The notes beneath the pieces were generated by a model. That model searched no databases. It was not told the DNA's origin and worked only from the letters and a program-made list of their open reading frames with translations. The translations under genes were made by a program, and so were the position numbers. A stretch of 33,235 bases of DNA from a virus: positions 1-33,235 of the IMG/VR virus record IMGVR_UViG_3300022939_001261. One strand, 5' to 3'. This document shows, piece by piece, positions 23,105 through 31,262 of this stretch (the stretch's first letter is position 1; the number at the start of each line of letters is the position of its first letter).

Positions 23105-23201
23105 TTAATTTCTCTCCAATGTTGACAGTAGGAAATCCTGTGGATAAATACTATTGTAAATCATGCGCTAGTTGTTTAATTAACTTATAAAACTTGGAGG
23201 C

Positions 23202-23741
23202 ATGGTGTCAGACGATACTGTAAACCACATCAAAACAGATATAGCCCTCATAAAAAATGACCTCAAACAAATCGAAAGATTTTTTGATAAAGTTGATGGA
23301 GTTATAGACGAGATTTCAGACTTGTCGAAAGGCATGGCTGTGCAACAACAAATCATAGAAAGATTTGACCAGAAACTCGATTACCTAGAAGAAAAGATAG
23401 ATACTCAAGCTCGTATTAACGTTGAAGCTCGATTTGCGCTGAAAGAAGAACTAGATGACCATAAACAGAATTTTAAAACAGATATGGTAAGAGCAATGGA
23501 AGACGCAAGAAATAAACACGCAGAAGTAAATGAACGTAGTCGTGAATGGCATGAAGATAGACATAGAGAAACAATACGACTCATCGAAAATATTGCAAAA
23601 GATTTAAACGAAAAAGTTGACGGACAAGAAGAAAGAATAAGAAATATTGAGAACTTAAAATGGTGGTTGATAGGTGCTATAGCAGTTATCACTTTCATAG
23701 TGCAATTCTTAGACGTATCAATGTTTCATCTAAACAGTTGA
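23202..23741 (+). CDS. Coiled-coil protein with C-terminal membrane anchor (XhlA/holin-accessory-like)
   Basis: The 179-aa protein is almost entirely a charged coiled coil (IKTDIALIKNDLKQIERFFDKV through VDGQEERIRNIEN) followed by one transmembrane helix (WWLIGAIAVITFIVQFL, about 155-171) and a short tail. The IKTDIALIKNDL start and tail-anchored topology resemble XhlA-type holin-associated proteins. It follows the spanin pair, so a lysis role is plausible. GGAGG ends at 23200, one base before the ATG at 23202; the in-frame GTG at 23205 has better spacing and could be the true start. Its stop codon lies within the -35 box of promoter P2. Confidence 0.7.
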   Translation: MVSDDTVNHIKTDIALIKNDLKQIERFFDKVDGVIDEISDLSKGMAVQQQIIERFDQKLDYLEEKIDTQARINVEARFALKEELDDHKQNFKTDMVRAMEDARNKHAEVNERSREWHEDRHRETIRLIENIAKDLNEKVDGQEERIRNIENLKWWLIGAIAVITFIVQFLDVSMFHLNS

Positions 23742-23766
23742 CAATTCAATAAAACTAGTATATAAT
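23738..23766 (+). promoter_or_regulatory. Consensus sigma70-type promoter (P2)
   Basis: TTGACA (23738-23743) and TATAAT (23761-23766) have an exact 17-base spacer. The -35 box overlaps the TGA stop of the coiled-coil gene, and the -10 is only 11 bases from the ATG of the HAD gene, so the message would have a very short leader. The first 13 bases match P1 exactly. Confidence 0.88.
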
Positions 23767-23776
23767 AGTACATGAT

Positions 23777-24403
23777 ATGAAAAGATTCGAAGAATATTTG
23801 ATAGAGAAAAGAGGTTCGAAAGGATTGACAATCTTTGACGTCGATGATACGATGTTTGTATCTAAAGCTCGTGTACGTGTTCTTAATAAGAAAACCAAAC
23901 AGGTTAAATCTCTTACTCCTAAAGAATATAACGATTATAAATTAAAGTCTGGTGAGGAATGGGACTACGGTGAATTTAAATCGTCAAAAATATTCTATCA
24001 AACCGCAACACCTATCGGAAAAATAATCCAAAAAGCAAAAGCTATCATAAAGAATGCCACGAAAACTGGTAGTAGAGTTATTATTGTTACAGCACGTGCT
24101 GACATGGACGATAAGAATCTCTTTATGAAAACGTTTGAAGCTCACGGAATACCTTTAGGAAATCGTAGAGAAGGTGTATATGTTGAGCGTGCTGGTAATC
24201 TTGGTGGAAGAAACGCTGCTGAAAATAAGAAAGTGGTGTTTCGAAAGTATCTAAAGACAGGAGAGTATGGAAGAATACGTCTGTTTGATGACCATTTAGA
24301 TAACTTAAAAGCTCTTCTAAGCCTTAAGAAAGAATTTCCTGAAGTCGAATATTTCGCATATCTAGTAGACCCTAAAACGGGTAGAGTCAAAACCGTAAAA
24401 TAA
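23777..24403 (+). CDS. HAD-superfamily phosphatase with capsid-targeting-like N-terminus
   Basis: The 208-aa protein has HAD motif I D21-V-D23-D-T25 (TIFDVDDTMF), motif II T105 in IIVTARADM, and the acidic motif IV D171-D172 in RLFDDHLDNL, so the Asp-nucleophile phosphatase chemistry appears intact. In T4 the 3'-phosphatase half of polynucleotide kinase is a HAD domain of similar size, so nucleic-acid 3'-end or nucleotide dephosphorylation is one possible substrate class. The first ten residues, MKRFEEYLIE|K, match the shared tag and end in L-x-E. It has its own consensus promoter with an unusually short leader and only a weak ribosome site, so early expression is likely, unlike the late-promoter tagged genes. 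Confidence 0.85.
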   Translation: MKRFEEYLIEKRGSKGLTIFDVDDTMFVSKARVRVLNKKTKQVKSLTPKEYNDYKLKSGEEWDYGEFKSSKIFYQTATPIGKIIQKAKAIIKNATKTGSRVIIVTARADMDDKNLFMKTFEAHGIPLGNRREGVYVERAGNLGGRNAAENKKVVFRKYLKTGEYGRIRLFDDHLDNLKALLSLKKEFPEVEYFAYLVDPKTGRVKTVK

Positions 24404-24406
24404 CGG

Positions 24407-24435
24407 TTGACATTTCAGTATCCTTGTGGTATAAT
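24407..24435 (+). promoter_or_regulatory. Consensus sigma70-type promoter (P3)
   Basis: TTGACA (24407-24412), a 17-base spacer and TATAAT (24430-24435) form a third perfect promoter, 33 bases before the primase ATG. It is likely the early promoter for primase, thyX and perhaps the nrd genes. The spacer begins TTTCAGT, close to ATTCAAT in P1 and P2. Confidence 0.88.
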
Positions 24436-24468
24436 ATACCCAACTCATTCCACAGATAGATTTATAAT

Positions 24469-25482
24469 ATGATTGATTTTGTTGATATACAATATGCACA
24501 GACATTAGGTGGCCGCCTAGACAGGTTTCGTATTAGGTCCACTAATCCATATAAGATTAATTTCAGATGTCCACTTTGTGGTGACTCACAAAAATCAAAA
24601 ACAAAAGCAAGGGGTTGGCTCCTTGAGAAAGACAATAACTTGTTCTACTATTGTCATAATTGCGGAGCAAGTCAATCCTTTTCCTACTTTCTCAAGACAG
24701 TCGACCCTCTTGCGTTCAAAGATTACACATCTGAAAAATTTATTAATAAACACAAAAAGAAGGAGATGCCTGTATTAGAGGGAATGAAGTTTGAACAACC
24801 CACTTTTGCTAGCAACTCAACACTAAAAAAGATTAAAAAAGTATCACAATTATCTCATAATCACCCAGTAAAAACCTATATAGATAAGAGGAAGATTCCT
24901 TCGAATCATCATTATCGTCTTTATTATGCGCCGAAATTTAAGGCATGGATTAATGGTATTATACCAGATAAGTTCTCGAATATAGATAAAGACGAACCTC
25001 GATTAGTGATTCCTTTTTTAGATGAACACAAAAAAATATTTGGTGTATCAGCCAGAGGGTTTGACCCCGATGGTATCAGGTACATCACAATTATGTTTGA
25101 AGATAGACCTAAAATCTTCGGATTAGATAAGGTTGACTTTAAACGACCATACATGGTCACGGAAGGTGCTTTAGACAGCATGTTCCTCAGAAATTCTGTT
25201 GCGATGGCAGGAGCGGAAGGAAATACATCTGCGCTCAAACATGCAAAAGAGAATGCGATATTCGTTTTCGATGCGGAACCTCGAAATAAAGAGATTCATA
25301 AACGCATGGAAAAAATTATAGAACAGGGCTATAAGATTTGTATATGGCCCAACGATGTTCCTGGTAAGGACATCAATGAAATGTTTCTTAATGGTCTTAC
25401 AAATGTTGAAGATTTTATTATCGACAACATCTATAAAGGCTTAGAAGCTAAACTGAAATTCACTGAATGGAGAAAACTTTAA
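24469..25482 (+). CDS. gp61: T4 gp61-like DNA primase
   Basis: This 337-aa protein makes RNA primers for lagging-strand synthesis with the gp41 helicase. It has an N-terminal zinc-binding domain with C34-x-x-C37 (CPLCGDS) and C62-x-x-C65 (CHNCG), and a TOPRIM core with E232 in YMVTEGALDSMF and the D268-x-E270 pair in FVFDAEPRNKE, the metal-binding acids for nucleotide transfer. Length and domain order match T4 gp61. It follows promoter P3, has a weak ribosome site, and its stop overlaps the thyX ATG by one base. Separation from the helicase by about 24 kb is a rearrangement relative to a simple primosome operon. Confidence 0.94.
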   Translation: MIDFVDIQYAQTLGGRLDRFRIRSTNPYKINFRCPLCGDSQKSKTKARGWLLEKDNNLFYYCHNCGASQSFSYFLKTVDPLAFKDYTSEKFINKHKKKEMPVLEGMKFEQPTFASNSTLKKIKKVSQLSHNHPVKTYIDKRKIPSNHHYRLYYAPKFKAWINGIIPDKFSNIDKDEPRLVIPFLDEHKKIFGVSARGFDPDGIRYITIMFEDRPKIFGLDKVDFKRPYMVTEGALDSMFLRNSVAMAGAEGNTSALKHAKENAIFVFDAEPRNKEIHKRMEKIIEQGYKICIWPNDVPGKDINEMFLNGLTNVEDFIIDNIYKGLEAKLKFTEWRKL

Positions 25483-26162
25483 TGCATGCTAAATTGGTTA
25501 GTTATTCGCAACCCTCGGAAGAGGTCCTCAAAGAAGGATTACATAATGTACAAGACTTAATCGCGTTTTGTGCTAGAGTATCAAATCCCTCAAATCAGCT
25601 TAACACTGAAACAAGTGAAAAGCTTCTTAACTACTTAGCTAAACACAAACATTGGTCACCTTTCGAGATGACTAGTGCTTGTATCGAAGTCGAAACAACA
25701 AGAGACATCGCACGTCAATTATTACGTCATAGGTCTTTTTCGTTTCAAGAATTTAGTCAAAGATATGCAGACCCTACAGAAGATTTAGAATTCGTAACGA
25801 GGGATGCAAGACTACAGGATAAAACCAACAGACAAAATAGTATAGATATAGATTCGAATGATGAAACACACAGACGAATCAATGAGAATTTTCGAATGAA
25901 ACAAAAGGCTTTTATCCGACAATCAAAAGAATTATATAATTGGGCAATTGAACAAGGTATTGCAAAAGAACAAGCACGTGCAGTACTACCAGAAGGTCTC
26001 ACAGTTTCGAGATTATATGTAAACGGAACATTACGTTCTTGGATACATTTCATCGAATTACGAAGTGGGAATGGAACTCAAAAAGAACATATCGAATTGG
26101 CAAGGGAAATCGCTTGTGTAATTACAAGAATCTTTCCTATGGCCGCTAATTACGTACACTAA
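25482..26162 (+). CDS. thyX: Flavin-dependent thymidylate synthase ThyX
   Basis: The 226-aa enzyme makes dTMP from dUMP using FAD, NADPH and methylene-THF. The ThyX signature R-H-R-x7-S is exact at residues 82-92 (RHRSFSFQEFS), followed by QRY. The later ARAVLPEGL and LYVNGTLRSWIHFIELR blocks complete the active site. The ATG at 25482 overlaps the primase stop by one base and is served by GGAGA; an in-frame ATG at 25467 would add five residues. Using ThyX rather than T4-type ThyA means the reaction leaves tetrahydrofolate, which the phage SHMT (6138) can directly recharge. Confidence 0.96.
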   Translation: MHAKLVSYSQPSEEVLKEGLHNVQDLIAFCARVSNPSNQLNTETSEKLLNYLAKHKHWSPFEMTSACIEVETTRDIARQLLRHRSFSFQEFSQRYADPTEDLEFVTRDARLQDKTNRQNSIDIDSNDETHRRINENFRMKQKAFIRQSKELYNWAIEQGIAKEQARAVLPEGLTVSRLYVNGTLRSWIHFIELRSGNGTQKEHIELAREIACVITRIFPMAANYVH

Positions 26163-26174
26163 CAGGAGAAACAA

Positions 26175-27965
26175 ATGCAACATTTGGGCATAGAAATCGA
26201 CAGTAAAAGAGATAAGATTCTCTCTGAACAGTCTTTTAAATTACTAAAAGACTATTATTGTAGGGAGGACGAGAAATCTCCTCAGATGGCATATGCACGA
26301 GCAGCTGTCGCTTTTTGTGGTGGTAATCTAAAACTCGCACAGAGAATATATGATTACGTTTCTAAAGGTTGGTTTATGTATGCAAGTCCTGTTCTTTCGA
26401 ATGCACCAATCAAGGGAGAAGAGGTTAAAGCATTACCTATTAGTTGTTTCCTTACTTATGTACCAGATACATTAGATGGTCTTATAGACCACACAGCAGA
26501 ACTTCGTTGGTTGTCTGTAAAAGGTGGAGGTGTTGGTGGACATTGGAACGACATTCGTGCTGTTTCAAAGAAAGCACCAGGTCCTATGCCTTTCCTTCAT
26601 ACAGTTGATGCTGACATGGTTGCATATAGACAGGGACGTACACGTAAGGGTTCGTACGCGGCATACATGGATGTTGACCACCCAGATATCGTTGAGTTTA
26701 TTAATATGCGTATTCCAACTGGTGATGTGAATCGAAAGAATTTAAACTTACACCATGCAGTTAATATTACAGACAAGTTTATGGAAGCAGTTGAAGCAGG
26801 TGCTGAATGGGAATTATTAGACCCTAATGATAAATCAGTACGTGATACTATGCCAGCACGTAAACTTTGGGAACATATTTTAGAAACAAGATATAGAACA
26901 GGTGAACCTTACTTAAACTTTATTGATACTGCAAACCGTGCTTTACCTGACGCACAGAAAGCAATGGGTTTAAAAATTAAGGGGTCTAATCTGTGTAATG
27001 AGATTCACCTTGTGACCAACGAAGAACGCACAGCAGTTTGTTGTTTATCATCAGTTAATCTTGAAAAGTTTGATGAATGGGTAAGTACACCTATGGTAAA
27101 AGACTTAACTGTATTTTTAGATAATGTTCTTCAATTCTTTATTGACAATGCTGGTGATGAAATTAGTAAAGCAAGATATTCCGCTCAACAAGAAAGGTCA
27201 TTAGGTTTAGGTGCGATGGGTTTCCATTCGTATCTACAAAAACATTCAGTACCATTTGATTGCGAGTACGCATCAGGATTGAATGAAAGAATCTTTAAAC
27301 ACATTAAAGATGAAGCATTAGCAGCAACATTAGAAATGGGTAAACGTCGAGGTGAGGCTCCAGATATGAAAGGTACTGGAAGACGTAATGCACATATGTT
27401 AGCTATTGCTCCAAACGCAAACTCTTCTATGATTGTAAATACATCTCCAAGTATTGAACCTTGGAAAGCAAATGCATTTACTTCTCGTACAAGAGTAGGT
27501 TCTCACCTAAATAAAAATCCATACCTCGAAGCCGAGCTTGAAAAGATTGGAAAGAATAACGAAGAGGTTTGGTCTTCAATTATTACAAACGGTGGTAGTG
27601 TACAACATCTTGATTTTTTACATGACCACGTGAAAGAAGTATTTTTAACAGCAATTGAATTAAATCAATTAGCACTTATCAGATTAGCAGGTGAAAGACA
27701 AAAGTACCTATGTCAAGGTCAATCACTAAACATCTTCTTCCCTGCAGGGTGTGATAAGAAAACTTTACATCAAGTCCACTATCAAGCGTGGAAACAAGGA
27801 TGTAAAGGATTATATTATTTAAGAACAGAAACATCTAACAGAGCAGAGAATGTAGCACAGAAAATTGAAAGAGAAAAGTTAGATGATATTATTAACCCAG
27901 ACGCAGTAAAATTCAACAACGGTTCAGAGGAGAGTCAAGATGAGTGCGTTGCTTGTCAAGGATAG
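26175..27965 (+). CDS. nrdA: Class I ribonucleotide reductase large subunit NrdA, lacking ATP-cone
   Basis: The 596-aa protein reduces ribonucleotides with NrdB. Catalytic residues are present: C91 (PISCFLTY), N272-x-C274-x-E276 (NLCNEI), the partner cysteine around 289-290 (CCLSSVNL), the radical-transfer tyrosine pair in GLYYLRTET, and the C-terminal C591-x-x-C594 that is re-reduced by glutaredoxin. It is about 165 residues shorter than E. coli NrdA, and the missing part includes the N-terminal ATP-cone, so dATP feedback inhibition through that domain should be absent, an advantage for a phage. AACAGGAGAAACAAATG is a strong ribosome site. The gene abuts the Grx-NrdB fusion, matching the redox partner it needs. 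Confidence 0.96.
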   Translation: MQHLGIEIDSKRDKILSEQSFKLLKDYYCREDEKSPQMAYARAAVAFCGGNLKLAQRIYDYVSKGWFMYASPVLSNAPIKGEEVKALPISCFLTYVPDTLDGLIDHTAELRWLSVKGGGVGGHWNDIRAVSKKAPGPMPFLHTVDADMVAYRQGRTRKGSYAAYMDVDHPDIVEFINMRIPTGDVNRKNLNLHHAVNITDKFMEAVEAGAEWELLDPNDKSVRDTMPARKLWEHILETRYRTGEPYLNFIDTANRALPDAQKAMGLKIKGSNLCNEIHLVTNEERTAVCCLSSVNLEKFDEWVSTPMVKDLTVFLDNVLQFFIDNAGDEISKARYSAQQERSLGLGAMGFHSYLQKHSVPFDCEYASGLNERIFKHIKDEALAATLEMGKRRGEAPDMKGTGRRNAHMLAIAPNANSSMIVNTSPSIEPWKANAFTSRTRVGSHLNKNPYLEAELEKIGKNNEEVWSSIITNGGSVQHLDFLHDHVKEVFLTAIELNQLALIRLAGERQKYLCQGQSLNIFFPAGCDKKTLHQVHYQAWKQGCKGLYYLRTETSNRAENVAQKIEREKLDDIINPDAVKFNNGSEESQDECVACQG

Positions 27966-27969
27966 AAAA

Positions 27970-29175
27970 ATGGATATAACAATTTATACTAAATCAAACT
28001 GCCCTTTTTGCGAAAAGGCAAAAGCTTGGTTTACTCAACATGGTATGAGCTATACTCAAATCATCTTAGATGATGAAGAACAAAGATTAGCTTTTTATCA
28101 AAAATTCTCAAATGGTAAAACTGTAAACTCAGTACCACAAATTTTTATTGATGATAAACATATTGGAACTTACAACGACCTTATGGAAGTAAGTGATACA
28201 CTGATTAAGAAGCAAGGTGGATTATTAGAATTCTCTGAAACATATAAGCCATTCCATTATCCTTGGGCAGTCCAAATTACAACAAGACACGAAAAAGCAC
28301 ATTGGATTGAAGATGAACTTGACTTGTCTGAAGATGTATCTGATTGGAAAGGTGGTAAGATTACACCTACTGAAAAAGAATATATTACAAACATCTTAAG
28401 ATTGTTTACTCAATCTGATGTTGCAGTTGGTCAAAACTATTATGACCAATTTATTCCTAAGTTTAAGAATAACGAAGTACGTAATATGTTAGGTTCCTTT
28501 GCAGCTCGTGAAGGTATTCACCAACGTGCTTATGCTTTATTAAATGAAACACTAGGTTTACCAGACAGTGAATATCACGCATTCCTAGAGTATTCTGAAA
28601 TGGCTGACAAAATTGAGTACATGAGAAAAGCAGATGTTAATACATTAAGAGGTCTTGGTTTATCTCTTGCTAAATCTGTATTCAACGAGGGAGTTGCTCT
28701 ATTCGCATCTTTCGTAATGCTGTTGAATTTCCAAAGATTTGGAAAGATGAAAGGTATGGGTAAAGTTGTAGAGTGGAGTATTCGTGATGAAAGTATTCAT
28801 GTTGAAGGTAACTCAAAACTATTCAAAACATTTTGTAAAGAACACAGTCGTGTAGTTGATGATTCGTTTAAGAAAGAAATCTATGAGATGTCAAAAGATA
28901 TCGTTGACCTTGAAGATAAGTTTATTGATTTAGCTTATGAAATGGGAGAAATCGATGGTCTCCAGAAATCTGAAGTAAAAGAATATATAAGATATATTAC
29001 AGACAGAAGGCTGCTTCAACTTGGTATGAAGACTAACTTTAAGGTAAAGGATAATCCTCTTCCTTGGTTAGAATGGGTATTGAATGGTGCTGACCATACA
29101 AACTTCTTTGAAAATCGTGTAACTGAATATGAAGTTGCTGGATTACAAGGGAACTGGGACGAAGCTTACGCCTAA
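27970..29175 (+). CDS. nrdB: Glutaredoxin-NrdB fusion: ribonucleotide reductase radical subunit
   Basis: The 401-aa protein fuses a glutaredoxin to NrdB. Residues 1-80 are Grx: IYTKSNCPFC with C11/C14, cis-Pro in SVPQIF, and the GTYNDLME helix. Residues about 90-401 are the ferritin-like radical subunit with complete metal ligands D150, E181, H184, E240, E274 and H277, and the radical tyrosine Y188 (REGIHQRAY). The C-terminus NWDEAYA fits the tail that binds NrdA. The ATG at 27970 (AAGGA upstream) starts a standard Grx strand; an ATG at 27940, also with AGGAG, overlaps nrdA by 26 bases and would add ten residues. Grx-NrdB fusions are rare but known in bacteria. Here the reductant is tethered to the enzyme. 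Confidence 0.94.
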   Translation: MDITIYTKSNCPFCEKAKAWFTQHGMSYTQIILDDEEQRLAFYQKFSNGKTVNSVPQIFIDDKHIGTYNDLMEVSDTLIKKQGGLLEFSETYKPFHYPWAVQITTRHEKAHWIEDELDLSEDVSDWKGGKITPTEKEYITNILRLFTQSDVAVGQNYYDQFIPKFKNNEVRNMLGSFAAREGIHQRAYALLNETLGLPDSEYHAFLEYSEMADKIEYMRKADVNTLRGLGLSLAKSVFNEGVALFASFVMLLNFQRFGKMKGMGKVVEWSIRDESIHVEGNSKLFKTFCKEHSRVVDDSFKKEIYEMSKDIVDLEDKFIDLAYEMGEIDGLQKSEVKEYIRYITDRRLLQLGMKTNFKVKDNPLPWLEWVLNGADHTNFFENRVTEYEVAGLQGNWDEAYA

Positions 29176-29186
29176 AAAGGTGAGCG

Positions 29187-30386
29187 ATGATTGAAAAAGC
29201 ATATTTTCAGAATGTTATTGATACATTAAAAGACGAAGGAAAATACAGAGTCTTTAACGACATAGTGCGTGAAAGAGGTAACTTTCCTAAGGCAACCTGG
29301 TATTCTAAATATTCTCCAAAAACAATAGTTAACTGGTGTTCCAACGATTACTTGTGCATGGGTCAAAACAAATATGTTATTGATGCTATGCAAACCGCGC
29401 TCGACAAGACAGGTTCGGGAAGTGGTGGTACAAGAAATATTGGTGGAACATCTCACTATCACGTTACTCTCGAAAGAACACTAGCAAAACTCCATAAAAA
29501 AGAAAAAGGATTATTGTTCACATCAGCTTATGTTGCTAATGAATGGACGATGATTGCACTATCACGAATCATTCCAAATATTTGTTTCGTATCAGATAAT
29601 AAAAATCACGCATCATTGATTATGGGTATTAAACATAGTCGTGCTGAAAAAATTATCTGGGAACATAATAACATGGACGAATTAGAGTTGGCATTACAGA
29701 CAGCTCAAATGAGCAATCAAGTTCCTTGTATTGTTTTTGAATCAGTGTATAGTATGGACGGAGATGTTGCACCAATCAAAGAAATATGTGACCTTGCAGA
29801 TAAGTATAATGCAATTACATATATTGATGAAGTTCATGCAGTAGGACTTTATGGTGACACAGGTGCTGGATATTGTGAAAAATTAGGTCTATCTGATAGA
29901 GTCGATATCATAAATGGCACTCTAGGCAAGGCTTTTGGTGGCCATGGTGGTTATATTGTTGGAGAAGATATTGTCTTAGATGCCATTAGAAGTGTCGCCA
30001 GTGGATTTATATTCACCACATCGTTAAGTCCTGTTATGTGTGCAGGTGCTATTGCTTCAATAAGATGGTTAAAAGAACATAACGAATTAAGAGAACAACA
30101 TCAAGAACGAGCTCAAACGCTACGCGAACTTTTTATAGATAATAATATAGAGGTGCATGAAGCATCTACAACGCATATTCTTCCAGTGATGGTAAGAGAT
30201 GCAAAAAGAACTAAAGCAATGTCAGATAGGTTATTAAACGAGTATGGAATTTATATTCAACCAATTAATTATCCAACAGTCGATGTTGGTACTGAACGAC
30301 TTAGAATTACACCAACACCATTACACACTAATGGTATGATGGAAGACCTCGTATCTGCATTGAAGGAGACGTTTAAAGAATTATGA
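29187..30386 (+). CDS. hemA: 5-aminolevulinate synthase (ALAS, C4 pathway)
   Basis: The 399-aa PLP enzyme condenses glycine and succinyl-CoA to 5-aminolevulinate, the first step of heme synthesis in alphaproteobacteria and mitochondria. It is full-length and resembles alphaproteobacterial ALAS throughout: [40 protein letters not shown]214-E-V-H217, the PLP lysine K248 in [22 protein letters not shown], and the ALAS-type end [25 protein letters not shown], which separates it from KBL and BioF relatives. AAAAGGTGAGCGATG gives the start. It follows nrdAB and overlaps a membrane protein gene by four bases. A phage copy strongly suggests an alphaproteobacterial host; its benefit could be heme supply during infection. 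Confidence 0.93.
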   Translation: MIEKAYFQNVIDTLKDEGKYRVFNDIVRERGNFPKATWYSKYSPKTIVNWCSNDYLCMGQNKYVIDAMQTALDKTGSGSGGTRNIGGTSHYHVTLERTLAKLHKKEKGLLFTSAYVANEWTMIALSRIIPNICFVSDNKNHASLIMGIKHSRAEKIIWEHNNMDELELALQTAQMSNQVPCIVFESVYSMDGDVAPIKEICDLADKYNAITYIDEVHAVGLYGDTGAGYCEKLGLSDRVDIINGTLGKAFGGHGGYIVGEDIVLDAIRSVASGFIFTTSLSPVMCAGAIASIRWLKEHNELREQHQERAQTLRELFIDNNIEVHEASTTHILPVMVRDAKRTKAMSDRLLNEYGIYIQPINYPTVDVGTERLRITPTPLHTNGMMEDLVSALKETFKEL

Positions 30387-31261
30387 AATGGTTAACACTA
30401 TTTACATCACTAACGCTAGCATCAACTGCAGCGTATTTTAGCATCATAGGATTGATGACTATTTTCAGTGGTGCAGCGTTGAGCATTTTAGTTATGGCTT
30501 CAGTATTAGAATTTGGAAAAATTGTGAGTGCTGCTTGGCTACACTACGAATGGGAACGTATTAATAATTTAGTACGTGCATATTTCACGACAGCAGTCGT
30601 GGTATTGATGTTAATAACTTCAATGGGTATTTTTGGATTCCTTTCCAAGGCTCATATTGATAGTTCAATTACATCAGACAGTTATTCACTTGAAGCAAGC
30701 ATAGTGGATAAAAGATTAGAAGGTAAACAACTTCAACTAGACAACTTAACTGGTCGTTTAGAAAACTTGGATTATGTACTACAAACAAGTAGACCAGAAG
30801 ATAGAAATTACGTTAACAGAGTACAAACAGAAGAACGTAATGAAATCAATTTAGATATTGATAACTTAGTCGCCGACATCGTAGAATTGAATGAACAAAA
30901 AATGCCTATTCAAAAACTTCAACTTGAACAAGAAGCTGAATTAGGTCCAGTAAAATATATTGCAGATATGATTTACGGAGAAGATGCGGAGTCGTTCTAC
31001 GACAATGCAGTCCGTTGGGTAATACTCACAATCATATTTGTATTTGACCCTCTTGCAATTATGTTGTTGATTGTATCAACCGCAGCGTTCAAGAGAGATA
31101 GAGAGCAAATGAATCCACTCGTAGATGAAGAACAAATTCATAGAATGGATAAAAAGAAACAGTCAGATGAAATTGACTGGGACCGTGCTCCAAAGAAAAC
31201 ACCATCTAAGTCTCAAGACTCAGGTGGATTAAGTACAACATTAAATAGAAGACCAATATAA
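30383..31261 (+). CDS. Conserved phage membrane protein with coiled-coil middle
   Basis: This 292-aa protein has about four transmembrane helices: three in the first 95 residues (around 5-25, 28-48 and 65-88) and one near 211-235 ([24 protein letters not shown]). Between them is a coiled-coil loop ([21 protein letters not shown] through [12 protein letters not shown]). The C-terminal 55 residues are polar and disordered. I recognise similar proteins in marine T4-like phages ([19 protein letters not shown] is typical) but know no function. Its ATG lies in a four-base overlap with hemA. Remodelling or occluding the host inner membrane are possibilities only. Confidence 0.78.
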   Translation: MKWLTLFTSLTLASTAAYFSIIGLMTIFSGAALSILVMASVLEFGKIVSAAWLHYEWERINNLVRAYFTTAVVVLMLITSMGIFGFLSKAHIDSSITSDSYSLEASIVDKRLEGKQLQLDNLTGRLENLDYVLQTSRPEDRNYVNRVQTEERNEINLDIDNLVADIVELNEQKMPIQKLQLEQEAELGPVKYIADMIYGEDAESFYDNAVRWVILTIIFVFDPLAIMLLIVSTAAFKRDREQMNPLVDEEQIHRMDKKKQSDEIDWDRAPKKTPSKSQDSGGLSTTLNRRPI

Positions 31262-31262
31262 T

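Noticed and set aside
23123-23150. TTGACA at 23123 with GATAAA as a fourth sigma70 promoter
   Set aside because: The spacer is about 15 bases and the -10 is poor; GATAAATA fits better as a late-type octamer.
24393-24410. AACCGT/ACGGTT hairpin after the HAD gene as a terminator
   Set aside because: The stem is six pairs and no T tract follows; it merges into promoter P3 instead.
24895-24920. TTCGAATC-containing stretch as a tRNA T-arm
   Set aside because: No acceptor or anticodon stem can be formed around it and it encodes a conserved part of the primase.
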